DNA of 64,000 nt from Sulfuritortus calidifontis (GCF_003967275.1 NZ_AP018721.1:496001-560000); one strand, 5' to 3'. Counted from the first letter of the stretch, positions 17,765-29,659 are shown. The notes: generated by a model from the sequence alone, not told the origin. A program made the numbers and translations.

Positions 17765-18778
17765 TCAGGCACGCGGTGCGCTTAGGCTGCCCAAATCCCA
17801 GCGCGGCTTCACGGTGAAGCGGCCGTCGCGGCTCCGGGCCTCGGCCAGGCGCATGGCGCCGGCGAAGGCGATCATGGCGCCGTTGTCGGTGCACAGCGCC
17901 AGCGGCGGGTAGAACACCGCAAACCGTTTCTGCTCGGCCTCGGCGTCGAGCCGGCTGCGTAGGCTGCGGTTGGCGCCGACGCCGCCGGCCACCACCAGCC
18001 GCTGCAGCCCCGTCTGTTTCAGGGCCGCCAGGCACTTGGCGGCCAGCACCTCCACCGCGGCCGCCTGGAAGCCGGCGGCGATGTCGGCCGCCGCGGCCAT
18101 GCCTTCCTTGCGTACCAGGGTGAGGGCCGCGGTCTTGAGTCCGGCGAAGCTGAAGTCCAGGTTGTGGCTGTTGAGCATGGGCCGGGGCAGCTTGAACCGA
18201 TAGGCGTCGCCCTGCTCGGCCAGCTTGGACAGGGCCGGGCCGCCGGGATAGCCCAGGCCCAGCAGTTGCGCGGTCTTGTCGAAGGCCTCGCCGGCGGCGT
18301 CGTCCACGGTCTCGCCCAGGAGTTCATAGCGGCCGACCCCGTCCACCCGCATCAGCTGGGTATGGCCGCCGGAGACCAGCAGGGCGACGAAGGGGAACTC
18401 GGGCCGCGGCTCGGAGAGCAGGGGCGAGAGCAGATGGCCTTCCAGGTGATGGATGCCGATGGTCGGCTTGCCCAGGGCCAGGGCGAGGCCGCTGGCGATG
18501 CTGGCGCCGACCAAGAGGGCGCCGGCCAGGCCCGGACCCTGGGTGTAGGCGATCGCGTCGATGTCGGCCAGCTCGACCCGGGCCTCGGTCAGCACGAGCT
18601 TGAGCAGGGGCAGGGCCCGGCGGATGTGGTCGCGCGAGGCCAGCTCCGGCACCACGCCGCCATATTCGGCGTGCATGGCGACCTGGGAGTGCAGGGCGTG
18701 GGCCAGCAGGCCGGCCTCGGTGTCGTACAGGGCCAGCCCGGTCTCGTCGCAGGAGGATTCGATGCCGAGGACACGCAT
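17765..18778 (-). CDS. tsaD: tRNA N6-adenosine threonylcarbamoyltransferase
   Basis: Catalytic subunit that installs t6A at position 37 of ANN-decoding tRNAs, acting with TsaB, TsaC and TsaE. 337 residues, the standard length. The ASKHA signature begins [12 protein letters not shown]; the metal-binding HxxxH is in [11 protein letters not shown]; and LVSGGHTQL and [10 protein letters not shown] are the nucleotide loops. Divergent from rpsU, the classical proteobacterial arrangement. Confidence 0.96.
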   Translation of the reverse strand: MRVLGIESSCDETGLALYDTEAGLLAHALHSQVAMHAEYGGVVPELASRDHIRRALPLLKLVLTEARVELADIDAIAYTQGPGLAGALLVGASIASGLALALGKPTIGIHHLEGHLLSPLLSEPRPEFPFVALLVSGGHTQLMRVDGVGRYELLGETVDDAAGEAFDKTAQLLGLGYPGGPALSKLAEQGDAYRFKLPRPMLNSHNLDFSFAGLKTAALTLVRKEGMAAAADIAAGFQAAAVEVLAAKCLAALKQTGLQRLVVAGGVGANRSLRSRLDAEAEQKRFAVFYPPLALCTDNGAMIAFAGAMRLAEARSRDGRFTVKPRWDLGSLSAPRA

Positions 18779-18816
18779 TGGCTTAGGGCGGGGGTCAAAA
18801 AAAACCGTATTTTGCC

Positions 18817-18844
18817 TTGATCGAATCGCCCAAGTGGATATAAT
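18817..18844 (+). promoter_or_regulatory. Predicted rpsU promoter
   Basis: TTGATC (18817-18822), 16-bp spacer, TATAAT (18839-18844), 35 bp before the rpsU ATG. The -10 is a perfect consensus, suited to a highly expressed ribosomal operon. A ribosome site AGGTG precedes the ATG. Confidence 0.75.
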
Positions 18845-18879
18845 TCACGGTCTTTTTTACCGCCTTAGGTGTTTTTCAC

Positions 18880-19092
18880 ATGCCGAGTGTACGCGTTAGG
18901 GAAAACGAGCCGTTTGAAGTCGCCATGCGCCGCTTCAAGCGCACCATCGAGAAGACCGGTCTGCTGACCGAGCTGCGCGCCCGTGAGTTCTACGAGAAGC
19001 CGACCCAGGAGCGCAAGCGCAAGCTGGCCGCCGCGGTCAAGCGCCATCACAAGCGCCTGCGCAGCCAGACCCTCCCGCCCAAACTGTACTGA
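18880..19092 (+). CDS. rpsU: 30S ribosomal protein S21
   Basis: 70 residues, very basic, starting [20 protein letters not shown], the canonical S21 sequence. It is the first gene of the macromolecular-synthesis cluster rpsU-yqeY-dnaG-rpoD, linking translation, replication priming and transcription initiation. The promoter immediately upstream is strong. Confidence 0.97.
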   Translation: MPSVRVRENEPFEVAMRRFKRTIEKTGLLTELRAREFYEKPTQERKRKLAAAVKRHHKRLRSQTLPPKLY

Positions 19093-19113
19093 TTTCGTTC
19101 CGTTGGCATCGAC

Positions 19114-19557
19114 ATGTCCCTCAAAGAGCGCATCAATGAGGACATGAAGGCCGCCATGCGGGCCAAGCAGGCCGAGCGCCTGTCGACGGTGCGCCTGCTC
19201 CTGGCGGCGATCAAGCAGAAAGAGATCGACGAGCGCATCGCGCTCGACGACGCCGGGGTCACTGCGGTCATCGACAAGATGATCAAGCAGCGTCGAGACT
19301 CCATCGCCCAATACGATGGCGCCGGCCGCACCGATCTGGCCGACAAGGAACGGGCCGAACTGGCCGTCCTGTCCGCCTACCTGCCCCGAGCCCTGTCCGC
19401 CGACGAGATCGCCGCGCTGATCCGCGAGGCCGTGGCCGAGACCGGCGCCGCCGGCCCCAAGGACATGGGCAAGGTCATGGCCTGGCTCAAGCCGAAGCTG
19501 GCCGGCCGTGCCGACATGCAGGCGGTGTCTGCGCAGGTCAAAGCCGCGCTTAGCTGA
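19114..19557 (+). CDS. yqeY: GatB/YqeY domain protein
   Basis: 147 residues with the GatB C-terminal-like helical domain: MSLKERINEDMKAAMRAKQ at the start and LSADEIAALIREAV and KPKLAGRADMQAVSAQVK towards the end. These proteins resemble the tRNA-binding tail of amidotransferase GatB; the precise role is unknown. Between rpsU and dnaG, as in many proteobacteria. Confidence 0.92.
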   Translation: MSLKERINEDMKAAMRAKQAERLSTVRLLLAAIKQKEIDERIALDDAGVTAVIDKMIKQRRDSIAQYDGAGRTDLADKERAELAVLSAYLPRALSADEIAALIREAVAETGAAGPKDMGKVMAWLKPKLAGRADMQAVSAQVKAALS

Positions 19558-19596
19558 TTCTCTGAAAATCCCGTCTACAATCCTGGGAAGGCCGAT

Positions 19597-21369
19597 ATGA
19601 TTCCCCAGGATTTTCTCGATACCCTCCTCGACCGCGTCGACATCGTCGATGTCGTCGAACGCTATGTGCCGCTGAAGAAGGCGGGCGCCAACTATCAGGC
19701 GCGCTGCCCCTTCCACAACGAGAAGACCCCTTCCTTCACGGTCAGTCCGACCAAGCAGTTCTATCACTGCTTCGGCTGCGGTGCCCACGGCAGCGCCATC
19801 ACCTTCCTGATGCAGCACACCGGCATGGGTTTCGTCGAGGCGGTGAAGGAGTTGGCCGGCCGGGTCGGCATGACCGTGCCCGACGACGGCAGTCGCAGCG
19901 ACCCGGAAGACGGTCGGCGCGAACAGCTCTACGAATTGATGGAAATGGCCGCCCATTTCTACAAGGGCGAGCTGAAATCGAGCGAGGCGGCGGTGGCCTA
20001 TCTGAAGAACCGCGGCCTGACCGGCGAGACCGCCGCCCGCTATGGTCTGGGCTATGCCCCGGACGATTGGCAGGGGCTGGCGCGGGCGGTGGCCGATTAC
20101 CAGGACAAGGCCTTGGAGGAGACCGGCCTGGTCATCGCCGGCGAGGCCGGCAAGCGCTACGACCGCTTCCGCCACCGGGTGATGTTCCCCATCCGCAACG
20201 AGCGGGGCAAGGTCATCGCCTTCGGCGGCCGGGTGCTGGACAAGGGTGAGCCCAAATACCTCAACTCGCCGGAAACGCCGCTGTTCCACAAGGGGCGCGA
20301 ACTCTACGGCCTGTTTGAAGCGCGCCGCGCGATCCAGGCGGCCGGCCGGGTGGTCGTGGTCGAGGGCTACATGGACGTGGTCATGCTCGCCCAGCACGGG
20401 GTGGAGAATGCCGTGGCCACCCTGGGCACGGCGGTGACCAGCGACCAGGTCGAGCGCCTGCTCCGGCTGGCCGACGCCATCGTCTTCGCCTTCGACGGCG
20501 ACGCCGCCGGCCGCAAGGCGGCCTGGCGCGCCCTGGAGAACAGCCTGCCCCAGGTGGTCGACGGCAAGCGCCTGGGTTTCCTGTTCCTGCCCGAGGGCGA
20601 GGACCCGGACAGCTTCGTCCGTGCCCAGGGGCGCGCCGCCTTCGAGCAACTCCTGGACAAGGCCGTGCCGCTGTCGCAGTTCCTGCTCGACGAGATGGGC
20701 GCCAAGACCGATCTCAACAGCCCCGAAGGCCGGGTGCGCTTGGTCAAGCTGACCGAGCCCTATCTCGACCAGATGCGCAAGGCCCCCCTGCTCGCACGCA
20801 GCCTGCGCCGACAGCTGGCCGCCCAGAGCGGCATGGCCAGCCGGGAGGCCGGCCGCGACAGCGCCCGCTTCACGCCGGGTTCGCGGGCAGCGTCTATACC
20901 GAAGCGTGGCGGCTTGCTCAGCCCTTACCGCGTGGTGCTCCAGGCCCTGATCCACAAGCCGGAGCGCGTGGCCCAATTGCCGGCCCAATTGCCGGCGGAC
21001 GCCAGCCCCGAGGCGGCCGCCCTGGCCCGTGCCGTGGCACTGCTGCGCGAGCGGCCTGATTCCGGCAATGCCCGGCAGCTGGTCGAAAGCTTCCGCGACA
21101 GCCCGGAGCAGGCCGTGATGGAAGCGGCCGAGGCGGCGGTGCTGATTTGGGAAGAGGTCGGCCATGATGTCGAGGCCGATTTCCTGGGTGCCCTGGCCAC
21201 CCTGCAGGAACAGGCCGGCCGTCAGCAGGCGAAGACGCTGAGTCATAAGCGGCCGAGCGAGATGACGCCGGAAGAGAAGGCGCGCTTCCTGGAATCGCTG
21301 AAAGCCAAGAAGCTTTCGGCCCTGGCCCCGACCGACGCGGCTCCCGGGCAGGGTGACTTAACTAGTTGA
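19597..21369 (+). CDS. dnaG: DNA primase
   Basis: Synthesises RNA primers at the replication fork and interacts with DnaB helicase. 590 residues. The N-terminal CHC2 zinc-binding domain is visible (CPFHNEKTPSF and HCFGCGAHGS), the TOPRIM domain has VVVEGYMDVV and the AFDGDAAGRKA Asp motif, and a C-terminal helicase-binding domain follows. Third gene of the rpsU cluster, 39 bp after yqeY. Confidence 0.96.
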   Translation: MIPQDFLDTLLDRVDIVDVVERYVPLKKAGANYQARCPFHNEKTPSFTVSPTKQFYHCFGCGAHGSAITFLMQHTGMGFVEAVKELAGRVGMTVPDDGSRSDPEDGRREQLYELMEMAAHFYKGELKSSEAAVAYLKNRGLTGETAARYGLGYAPDDWQGLARAVADYQDKALEETGLVIAGEAGKRYDRFRHRVMFPIRNERGKVIAFGGRVLDKGEPKYLNSPETPLFHKGRELYGLFEARRAIQAAGRVVVVEGYMDVVMLAQHGVENAVATLGTAVTSDQVERLLRLADAIVFAFDGDAAGRKAAWRALENSLPQVVDGKRLGFLFLPEGEDPDSFVRAQGRAAFEQLLDKAVPLSQFLLDEMGAKTDLNSPEGRVRLVKLTEPYLDQMRKAPLLARSLRRQLAAQSGMASREAGRDSARFTPGSRAASIPKRGGLLSPYRVVLQALIHKPERVAQLPAQLPADASPEAAALARAVALLRERPDSGNARQLVESFRDSPEQAVMEAAEAAVLIWEEVGHDVEADFLGALATLQEQAGRQQAKTLSHKRPSEMTPEEKARFLESLKAKKLSALAPTDAAPGQGDLTS

Positions 21370-21381
21370 TTGTTATAGAAT
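21353..21381 (+). promoter_or_regulatory. Predicted internal promoter for rpoD
   Basis: GTGACT (21353-21358), 17-bp spacer, TAGAAT (21376-21381), overlapping the end of dnaG and 44 bp before the rpoD ATG. An independent rpoD promoter at this place is common in the cluster. It would let rpoD be transcribed apart from dnaG. Confidence 0.5.
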
Positions 21382-21425
21382 GCACAACTTTTTAGTTTCA
21401 CTTGCGATCAGGGGGTATTGAGACC

Positions 21426-24038
<2,613 letters not shown>

Positions 24039-24058
24039 GCCGCGCGGGCTTGCCTGCC

Positions 24059-24135
24059 GGGCCTGTAGCTCAGTCGGTTAGAGCAGAGGACTCATAATCC
24101 TTTGGTCCTGGGTTCGAGCCCCAGCGGGCCCACCA
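24059..24135 (+). tRNA. tRNA with CAU anticodon (Ile2 or elongator Met)
   Basis: 77 nt including encoded CCA. The acceptor GGGCCTG pairs with CGGGCCC (one G-U), the D arm is GCTC..GAGC, the anticodon stem is GAGGA/TCCTT with loop CTCATAA, and the T arm is CTGGG-TTCGAGC-CCCAG. Anticodon CAU can be elongator Met or lysidine-modified Ile2. Acceptor pairs C4-G69 and C5-G68 match known TilS recognition elements and lean towards Ile2, but this is not decisive. It lies 20 bp downstream of rpoD and ends at a strong terminator. Confidence 0.9.
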
Positions 24136-24139
24136 AAGA

Positions 24140-24167
24140 CAAAAGGCCGCCTTCTGGCGGCCTTTTG
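24140..24167 (+). terminator. Rho-independent terminator after tRNA
   Basis: AAAAGGCCGCC-TTCT-GGCGGCCTTTT: 7-bp GC stem flanked by A and T runs, 5 bp after the tRNA CCA end. Probably ends the rpoD-tRNA transcript. Confidence 0.88.
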
Positions 24168-24229
24168 CTTCGTGTTGCAGCCGCGCATAGATCGCGGCGG
24201 CCGCGGCGGCCGTCAGGGCCGGGTTTGCC

Positions 24230-24258
24230 TGAACAATAGTCGTGGGCTGTGCTTTAAT
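24230..24258 (+). promoter_or_regulatory. Predicted promoter for the kinase-regulator pair
   Basis: TGAACA (24230-24235), 17-bp spacer, TTTAAT (24253-24258), 28 bp before the kinase ATG, which has AAGGGGA as ribosome site. Confidence 0.45.
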
Positions 24259-24286
24259 CGGGTGGACACAGCCAAGGGGACTGCGG

Positions 24287-24985
24287 ATGGAGCCAACGGA
24301 AACAACCGAACGACCCGACATTACGACCTTTCTCGCGTCGGCGATTCACGACATGAAGAACTCGCTCAACATCCTGGTGGGCTTCATGGAGGAGAACCTG
24401 AACAAGCCGGAGGTGCGCGAGCACCCCCTGGGCAAGCAGATGGCACCGATGCTCTACGAGGTGAAGCGCCTCAACGGCAACCTCATCCAGCTGCTTACCC
24501 TGTACAAGGTCGACCAGAAGTTCTATCCCTTCGACTTGGCGGAAAATTCGCTTGAGGAATTCCTGGTCGAGATCGGACAGCAGAGCGCAACCCTGCTGTC
24601 CACCCACAACGCCGAACTGGCAATCGATGTCGATTCCGCTCTCTACTGGTATTTCGACCGCGACCTGGTCACCGGCGTGGTCTCGCATGCCCTCAACAAT
24701 GCCTCGCGCTACAGCCGCGGCAAACTCCATCTCTCGGCGGCCGAGGCCGACGGCGGCCTGGAGATCCGGGTCGAGGACAATGGCAGCGGCTATCCGCAGG
24801 CCATGATCGAGGCGGGTCATGCCGCCAACCGCGGCGTCAGCTTCGGCGACGGCAGCACCGGCCTCGGACTTTATTTCTCCGCCCTCGTCGCCCAGATGCA
24901 CAAGAACCGCGGCCAGGCCGGGCGAATCCGGCTGGAAAACGGCGGCCGGCTGGGCGGCGGTTGTTTCGTGCTTTGGCTTCCCTGA
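24287..24985 (+). CDS. Soluble histidine kinase
   Basis: 232 residues with no sensor domain or membrane segment. The H-box is SAIHDMKNSLNILVG, close to the N-terminus. The ATPase domain has N-box HALNNASRYS, EDNGSGYP and GSTGLGLYFS. Such short kinases rely on partner proteins for input. The response regulator gene begins 22 bp downstream, so they form a likely cognate pair. The start chosen is the ATG at 24287 with a good ribosome site rather than an upstream in-frame ATG. Confidence 0.85.
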   Translation: MEPTETTERPDITTFLASAIHDMKNSLNILVGFMEENLNKPEVREHPLGKQMAPMLYEVKRLNGNLIQLLTLYKVDQKFYPFDLAENSLEEFLVEIGQQSATLLSTHNAELAIDVDSALYWYFDRDLVTGVVSHALNNASRYSRGKLHLSAAEADGGLEIRVEDNGSGYPQAMIEAGHAANRGVSFGDGSTGLGLYFSALVAQMHKNRGQAGRIRLENGGRLGGGCFVLWLP

Positions 24986-25007
24986 ATACCGGCGAGAGGG
25001 ATAGATC

Positions 25008-26633
25008 GTGTTTACCAGCGATACGCATGCGGCATTCGCCAACAAACGGTTCCTGATCATCGACGACTTCCAGGGCATGCGCTCCATGTTCCGGGAGATG
25101 CTCAAGTCCTGCGGCGCCAAGGACATCGACGCCGCCTCGAACGGCGCCGAGGCCATCTCCATCCTGGAAAAGAACAAGTACGACGTCGTCCTCTGCGACT
25201 ACAACCTCGGCCTCGGTCGTAACGGCCAGCAGGTGATGGAGGAGGCCAAGTTCCGCAATCTGATCGGCCTGGCAACGGCCTGGGTGGTGGTCTCGGCCGA
25301 GAAAACCGCGGAAATGGTGATCGGCGCGGCGGAGTATGTGCCGGACGACTATATCGTCAAGCCGGTCAACGAGGCCACCGTTCGCGCCCGCCTGGCCAAG
25401 GTGATGGACCGTAAGGCGGCGCTGCTGGATATCGAGAAGGCGGTGAAGGCCAAGGACTACAAGCAGGCGATCGCCTTGTGCGACCAGAAGCTGGCCGAGC
25501 GTTCCGGCTATACCTCGGATTTGTTGCGGATGAAGACCAACCTCCTGCTGCAGTCGGGGCAGCGCGACAAGGCGAAGGCGGTATTCGAGCAGATTCTGGC
25601 CCAGCGCGACATCCCCTGGGCCAAGACCGGCCTGGCCAAGATCCATCTGCTGAACAAGGAATACGACGAAGCGCGCCGTCTGCTGAACGAGGTGGTCGAG
25701 GAAAGCCGCACCTATCTGGAAGGCTACGATCTGCTGGCCAAGATGCTGGAGGAGATCGGCGAACTCGACGAGGCCCAATATGTGCTGATCCGCAGCGCCG
25801 AGTTGTCGCCCAACTCGATCAGCCGGCAGAAGTCGTTGGGCGAGATCGCCCAGAAGCGCGGTGATCTCGAGGTGGCGGAGAAGGCCTTCCGCAAGACCAT
25901 CTCGCTCGGCGAGAACTCCATCCTGAAGACGCCTGCGGCCTATCTTGGCCTGGCCAAGGTCTGCTCGGAAAAGGGCAATACCTCCGAGGCGGTACGTCTG
26001 CTCGGCGAAGTGCACAAAACCTTCGACGACCCAGAGGCGACTCTGCATGCCAAGATCATCGAAGGCGCGGTCTACAGCAAGAGCGGTGACCTCAACAACG
26101 CCCGCAAACTGGCGGCGGAGGTGGCCACGATCATGAAGGAATCGGCGGCCCGTCTGCCGGCCCAGGTGACCCTCGAGGCGGCCGACCTGATCATGGGCAC
26201 CGGTGACAAAGACACGGCCTCGGAACTGCTCAAGGTCGTGGTCAAGAACAACCACGAGAACGAGACGCTGATCGATCAGGTGAAAGGGGTCTTCGCCAAG
26301 GGCAACATGGAGGAACAGGGCGGCGCCATGGTCGAGGACATGCGCCGGGAGGTGGTGCAGACCAACAACAAGGCCGTGGCCCTGGCCAAGGAGGGTAAGC
26401 TGGAAGAGGCCGTTTCGCTCATGCGCAATGCCAAGGGCATGATGCCGAATAACAAGCGGGTGCTGCTCAACCTGACCTACGCCATGATCCTGCTGTTGAA
26501 GAAGAACGGCCGAGAGGCCGCCCTGGAGCGCGAGGCCCGCGACTGTCTCGACCGCATCCAGAAGCTGGATCCCGGCGAGAAGCTTTGTGCCGATTACCGG
26601 GCGATGATCGAGGAGATCGCTGCTGCCGGTTGA
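25008..26633 (+). CDS. Response regulator with TPR output domain
   Basis: 541 residues starting at a GTG. Residues about 15-135 form a receiver domain with the acidic pair in FLIIDDFQGM, the phospho-acceptor Asp in LCDYNLG, and the Lys in IVKPVNEAT. The rest, about 145-540, is a row of TPR-type helical repeats (AKAVFEQILAQRD, LDEAQYVLIRSAE, DLEVAEKAFRKTI). No DNA-binding domain is present, so output is probably by protein-protein contact. Similar REC-TPR proteins act in motility or second-messenger control, but no specific role can be read here. Follows its probable kinase and ends at a terminator. Confidence 0.85.
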   Translation: MFTSDTHAAFANKRFLIIDDFQGMRSMFREMLKSCGAKDIDAASNGAEAISILEKNKYDVVLCDYNLGLGRNGQQVMEEAKFRNLIGLATAWVVVSAEKTAEMVIGAAEYVPDDYIVKPVNEATVRARLAKVMDRKAALLDIEKAVKAKDYKQAIALCDQKLAERSGYTSDLLRMKTNLLLQSGQRDKAKAVFEQILAQRDIPWAKTGLAKIHLLNKEYDEARRLLNEVVEESRTYLEGYDLLAKMLEEIGELDEAQYVLIRSAELSPNSISRQKSLGEIAQKRGDLEVAEKAFRKTISLGENSILKTPAAYLGLAKVCSEKGNTSEAVRLLGEVHKTFDDPEATLHAKIIEGAVYSKSGDLNNARKLAAEVATIMKESAARLPAQVTLEAADLIMGTGDKDTASELLKVVVKNNHENETLIDQVKGVFAKGNMEEQGGAMVEDMRREVVQTNNKAVALAKEGKLEEAVSLMRNAKGMMPNNKRVLLNLTYAMILLLKKNGREAALEREARDCLDRIQKLDPGEKLCADYRAMIEEIAAAG

Positions 26634-26652
26634 GATGCAGCCAACTGGCAGC

Positions 26653-26681
26653 AAAAAGGCCGCCTTCGGGCGGCCTTTTTA
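26653..26681 (+). terminator. Rho-independent terminator after REC-TPR gene
   Basis: AAAAAGGCCGCC-TTCG-GGCGGCCTTTTT, with a stable tetraloop, 19 bp after the stop. Its symmetric ends could also stop transcripts from the minus-strand gene ending at 26704. Confidence 0.88.
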
Positions 26682-26703
26682 TTGGGTGCGGAGGTGGGAC
26701 GTC

Positions 26704-27006
26704 TCAGCGGCCCATGCGGTGGCCGATTTCACGGCGATGCTGGTGCTGTTCGTGGCGCATCTCCATCTGGCGGTGCATCTTCTGCTGCATCGCGGCCTTT
26801 TCTTCGGGCGACATCTGCGATCGCGTCTCTTTTTTGGCCAAGGCGGCCTCCCTGTGTTCGGCCCTCATGGCCTGTTTTTGCTCGAGGCTGATCTGCTGCC
26901 AGGCTTGCGTGGCCGGGCTCGGCGGCAGCGGGGCGGCGTCATCAGCAAAGGCGGCGTTGGTGAGGGCGGCTGCGGCAAGCAGCACTGCGGCAAGGGTGAT
27001 TTTCAT
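26704..27006 (-). CDS. Small periplasmic His/Met-rich protein
   Basis: 100 residues. A signal peptide (MKITLAAVLLAAAALTNAAFA) is followed by a Gln-rich helix (SLEQKQAMRAEHREAAL) and a C-terminal run rich in His, Met, Gln and Arg (KMHRQMEMRHEQHQHRRE). The composition suggests copper or other soft-metal binding, and the helical layout recalls Spy/CpxP-like chaperones, but LTxxQ motifs are not clear. A strong ribosome site (AGGAGTTCACC) precedes the ATG. Family not recognised with confidence. Confidence 0.7.
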   Translation of the reverse strand: MKITLAAVLLAAAALTNAAFADDAAPLPPSPATQAWQQISLEQKQAMRAEHREAALAKKETRSQMSPEEKAAMQQKMHRQMEMRHEQHQHRREIGHRMGR

Positions 27007-27205
27007 GGTGAACTCCTGTGTGGTTTCAAGGGGCATTGCATCGCCAGCGGGCGATGACGTCATCCTCACTGCCCGGCGTTTCGCTGCCATGTCGTGGTGG
27101 TATGCAAACGCATCAAGTTGTTACAGGGCGTTGCAGAAGGAGCTGTCTAGCGTCTGGCGATTGGCTTTCTGGCTGCGGTTTCGACGCAACCTCATTCATC
27201 ATTTG

Positions 27206-27219
27206 TTGATTTTAATCAA
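27206..27219. promoter_or_regulatory. FNR/CRP-type box upstream of the chemoreceptor
   Basis: TTGAT-TTTA-ATCAA, a perfect match to the known FNR/ANR half sites TTGAT-N4-ATCAA. A -10-like TAGATT lies at 27242-27247, which puts the box centre about 41.5 bp before the expected start near 27254, the class II activator position. The chemoreceptor ATG is at 27305. Oxygen-responsive control of this gene is inferred. Confidence 0.75.
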
Positions 27220-27304
27220 TCACTTCTGGCGACATTGCCAATAGATTGCCGGCTTGGATGGCAAGTGTCGTTGTCAATTCGATCGCTGACTCAGGGGGAC
27301 GGTT

Positions 27305-29659
27305 ATGGCCGCAGAACAGAAAAATTTTTTGGATGAAGCGGTGACGGCTCATGGCAGGTGGAAAGTGCGTTTGCGCAATTTTGCTGCTGGCATGGAGGCG
27401 ATTAACCCGGACGATGCTTCGAAGGATTGTCTTTGCGCCCTTGGCAAGTGGATTTATGGCGAAGGGGCGAAGCTTGCCAATAAGGAGGGCTTTAGCCAGC
27501 TCAAGTCGGAACATGCCAATTTTCACCGTTGTGCCGGCGCCATCGCGCAAAAAATCAGCGATGGCGAGGTCAAGCAGGCCAATATCTTGCTCGACGATGA
27601 AAACTCGGATTTTAACCTGGCCTCGAAGCGCACCATCGCCGCCATCAAGCAGTTCAAGGAAACGCTCAGCCAATCGACCAAGGGGCTGGCGAACAAGAGC
27701 CTGCGCACCAAACTCATGTATCTGCTGGCTACCCCTATTCTGGCTCTGGCGGTCTATTCGGCCATGGTGGTCAAGGAGCATGCCGAGGAGTGGCAGTTAT
27801 ATTCCACCTTGGGGCGCAGCATGGATGTCTCGGTCAGCATTGGCGCGCTAGTGCACAAGCTGCAGGTCGAGCGCGGCTTGAGCAGCGGTTTCGTCCAGTC
27901 GCACGGAGAGCGTTTCGGCAACGAGGTGAAGGCGGCGCGCAGCGAAAGCGATGAGGCGGTAGGCGGTTTGCGTCAGGCCTCCGACCAGGTGAAGGACCGG
28001 ATGCCCGAAACGGTGGCGGCATCCTTGGCCGGCGCCTTGCAGGCGCTGGAGCAACTGCCGGGCCATCGGGACAAGATCGGCCAGCTTGCCCTCACCCCTG
28101 CTGCCGCGACCAGCGTCTATACCAGCCTGATCGGCCAGTTGCTGAATACGGTCCCAGGCATTGCGGAACACAGCAGCGACGCCAAGATCGCCCTGGCGGT
28201 CGCCGCCTATAACGCGCTGATGCTGGGCAAGGAGAATGCCGGGCAGGAGCGGGCGCTGATGACGGCGGTGGTGACGGCGGGCAAGTTCGAGCCGGAGCAG
28301 GCGCGCAAGTGGCGGGAACTGCTGGCCAAGCAGCAGGCCTATTTCCGGCAGTTCGAGGCCTATGCCACGCCGGAGGTCAAGGCCTATTACCAGGATAAAT
28401 CCAAGGCCGCGGCCTTCGCCACCGTCGACGCAATGCGCAAAGCGATCGACGGCGAAGGGGGCGCGATGCCCGATGCGGAGGCCTGGTTCAAGTCGGCCAC
28501 CGAGCGGATCAACCTGCTGAACGAGGTGGAAAATTTCGCTGCGGCAAAGATCAAGGCGCGCAGCGATGAACTCATCGCCCACGCCAAGATCACGCTGTTC
28601 GTCCAGGGCGGCGTCGGACTCGTCGTGCTGGCCCTGACCATCTTCTTCGGCTTCTGGGTGATGAACCATATCCAGCGGGCGCTCAGGGGCCTGACCAACA
28701 GCATCCAGGGCGTTGAACAGAGCGGCGACTTCAGCCTGCGGGCCCATGTCGCCGGCAGCGACGAGATCGCCATGGCGGCCAAGGCGTTCAACAACCTGAT
28801 GGATTCCTTCCAGGCCGTCGAGACCGAGATCAGCTATGCCTCGCGCATGGTGGTCGGCAGTTCCGACGAGATGACCGCCGCCCTGAACAGTTTGCTGGCC
28901 AGCTCCCGCGAGCAGTCCGAGGCGGCGGCTTCGATGGCTGCGGCGGTGGAAGAGATGGCGGTGAGCATCGGCATGGTGGCGGACAATGCCTCGGAGACGG
29001 AGAAGCTATCGGAAAAGGCCACGGAGGAATCCCAGGCCGGTGAGCAGGTGGTGCAACGGGCGGCCGAGGAGATGGCGCAGATCGCTTCGAGCGTGGACAG
29101 CTCAGCGCAACATATCCAGTCGCTGGCCGAACACTCCGGCCAGATCAGCGGCATCGTCGGCGTGATTCAGGACATTGCCGAGCAAACCAATCTCTTGGCG
29201 CTGAATGCCGCCATCGAGGCGGCCCGGGCCGGCGAGCAGGGGCGCGGCTTTGCCGTGGTGGCCGATGAGGTGCGCAAGCTGGCGGAGCGGACGACCAAGG
29301 CGACCTCGGAAATCGCCAGCCTGATCGAGCGCATGCAGAAGGAAACCGATGTCGCCGTCTCCAGCATGACGTTGTCCAAGGAGCAGGCCGGCAAGGGGCG
29401 GACCATGGCCCGGGAGGTCGGTGAGGCCCTGGCCCTGATCAGCGACAATATCCGCCAGATGGGGGCGCGTATTGCCGAGATCGCCCATGCCGCACGGGAG
29501 CAGAACAGCGCGACCCAGCAGATCGCCGGCAGCGTGGAGCATATCGCTCAGATGGCGGAACGGAACCACGGCGTCGTCAGCGGCATCACCGAGACCTCGG
29601 TGGAACTCAAGCGCCTGTCCGACGGCATGCAGCGGGCGGTGGCGCACTTCAAGGCATAG
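27305..29659 (+). CDS. Methyl-accepting chemotaxis protein with N-terminal CZB and NIT domains
   Basis: 784 residues. Residues about 10-110 resemble a chemoreceptor zinc-binding (CZB) domain: an early His, C42ALGKWIYG, and HANFH near residue 75. A membrane segment (about 137-157) precedes a NIT-like sensor ([18 protein letters not shown]), a second membrane segment (about 437-460), HAMP, and a signalling domain with the conserved tip [23 protein letters not shown] domains in known proteins sense nitrate or nitrite. A CZB domain at the N-terminus, ahead of the first membrane segment, is unusual. Controlled, by inference, by the FNR-type box upstream. Confidence 0.88.
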   Translation: MAAEQKNFLDEAVTAHGRWKVRLRNFAAGMEAINPDDASKDCLCALGKWIYGEGAKLANKEGFSQLKSEHANFHRCAGAIAQKISDGEVKQANILLDDENSDFNLASKRTIAAIKQFKETLSQSTKGLANKSLRTKLMYLLATPILALAVYSAMVVKEHAEEWQLYSTLGRSMDVSVSIGALVHKLQVERGLSSGFVQSHGERFGNEVKAARSESDEAVGGLRQASDQVKDRMPETVAASLAGALQALEQLPGHRDKIGQLALTPAAATSVYTSLIGQLLNTVPGIAEHSSDAKIALAVAAYNALMLGKENAGQERALMTAVVTAGKFEPEQARKWRELLAKQQAYFRQFEAYATPEVKAYYQDKSKAAAFATVDAMRKAIDGEGGAMPDAEAWFKSATERINLLNEVENFAAAKIKARSDELIAHAKITLFVQGGVGLVVLALTIFFGFWVMNHIQRALRGLTNSIQGVEQSGDFSLRAHVAGSDEIAMAAKAFNNLMDSFQAVETEISYASRMVVGSSDEMTAALNSLLASSREQSEAAASMAAAVEEMAVSIGMVADNASETEKLSEKATEESQAGEQVVQRAAEEMAQIASSVDSSAQHIQSLAEHSGQISGIVGVIQDIAEQTNLLALNAAIEAARAGEQGRGFAVVADEVRKLAERTTKATSEIASLIERMQKETDVAVSSMTLSKEQAGKGRTMAREVGEALALISDNIRQMGARIAEIAHAAREQNSATQQIAGSVEHIAQMAERNHGVVSGITETSVELKRLSDGMQRAVAHFKA

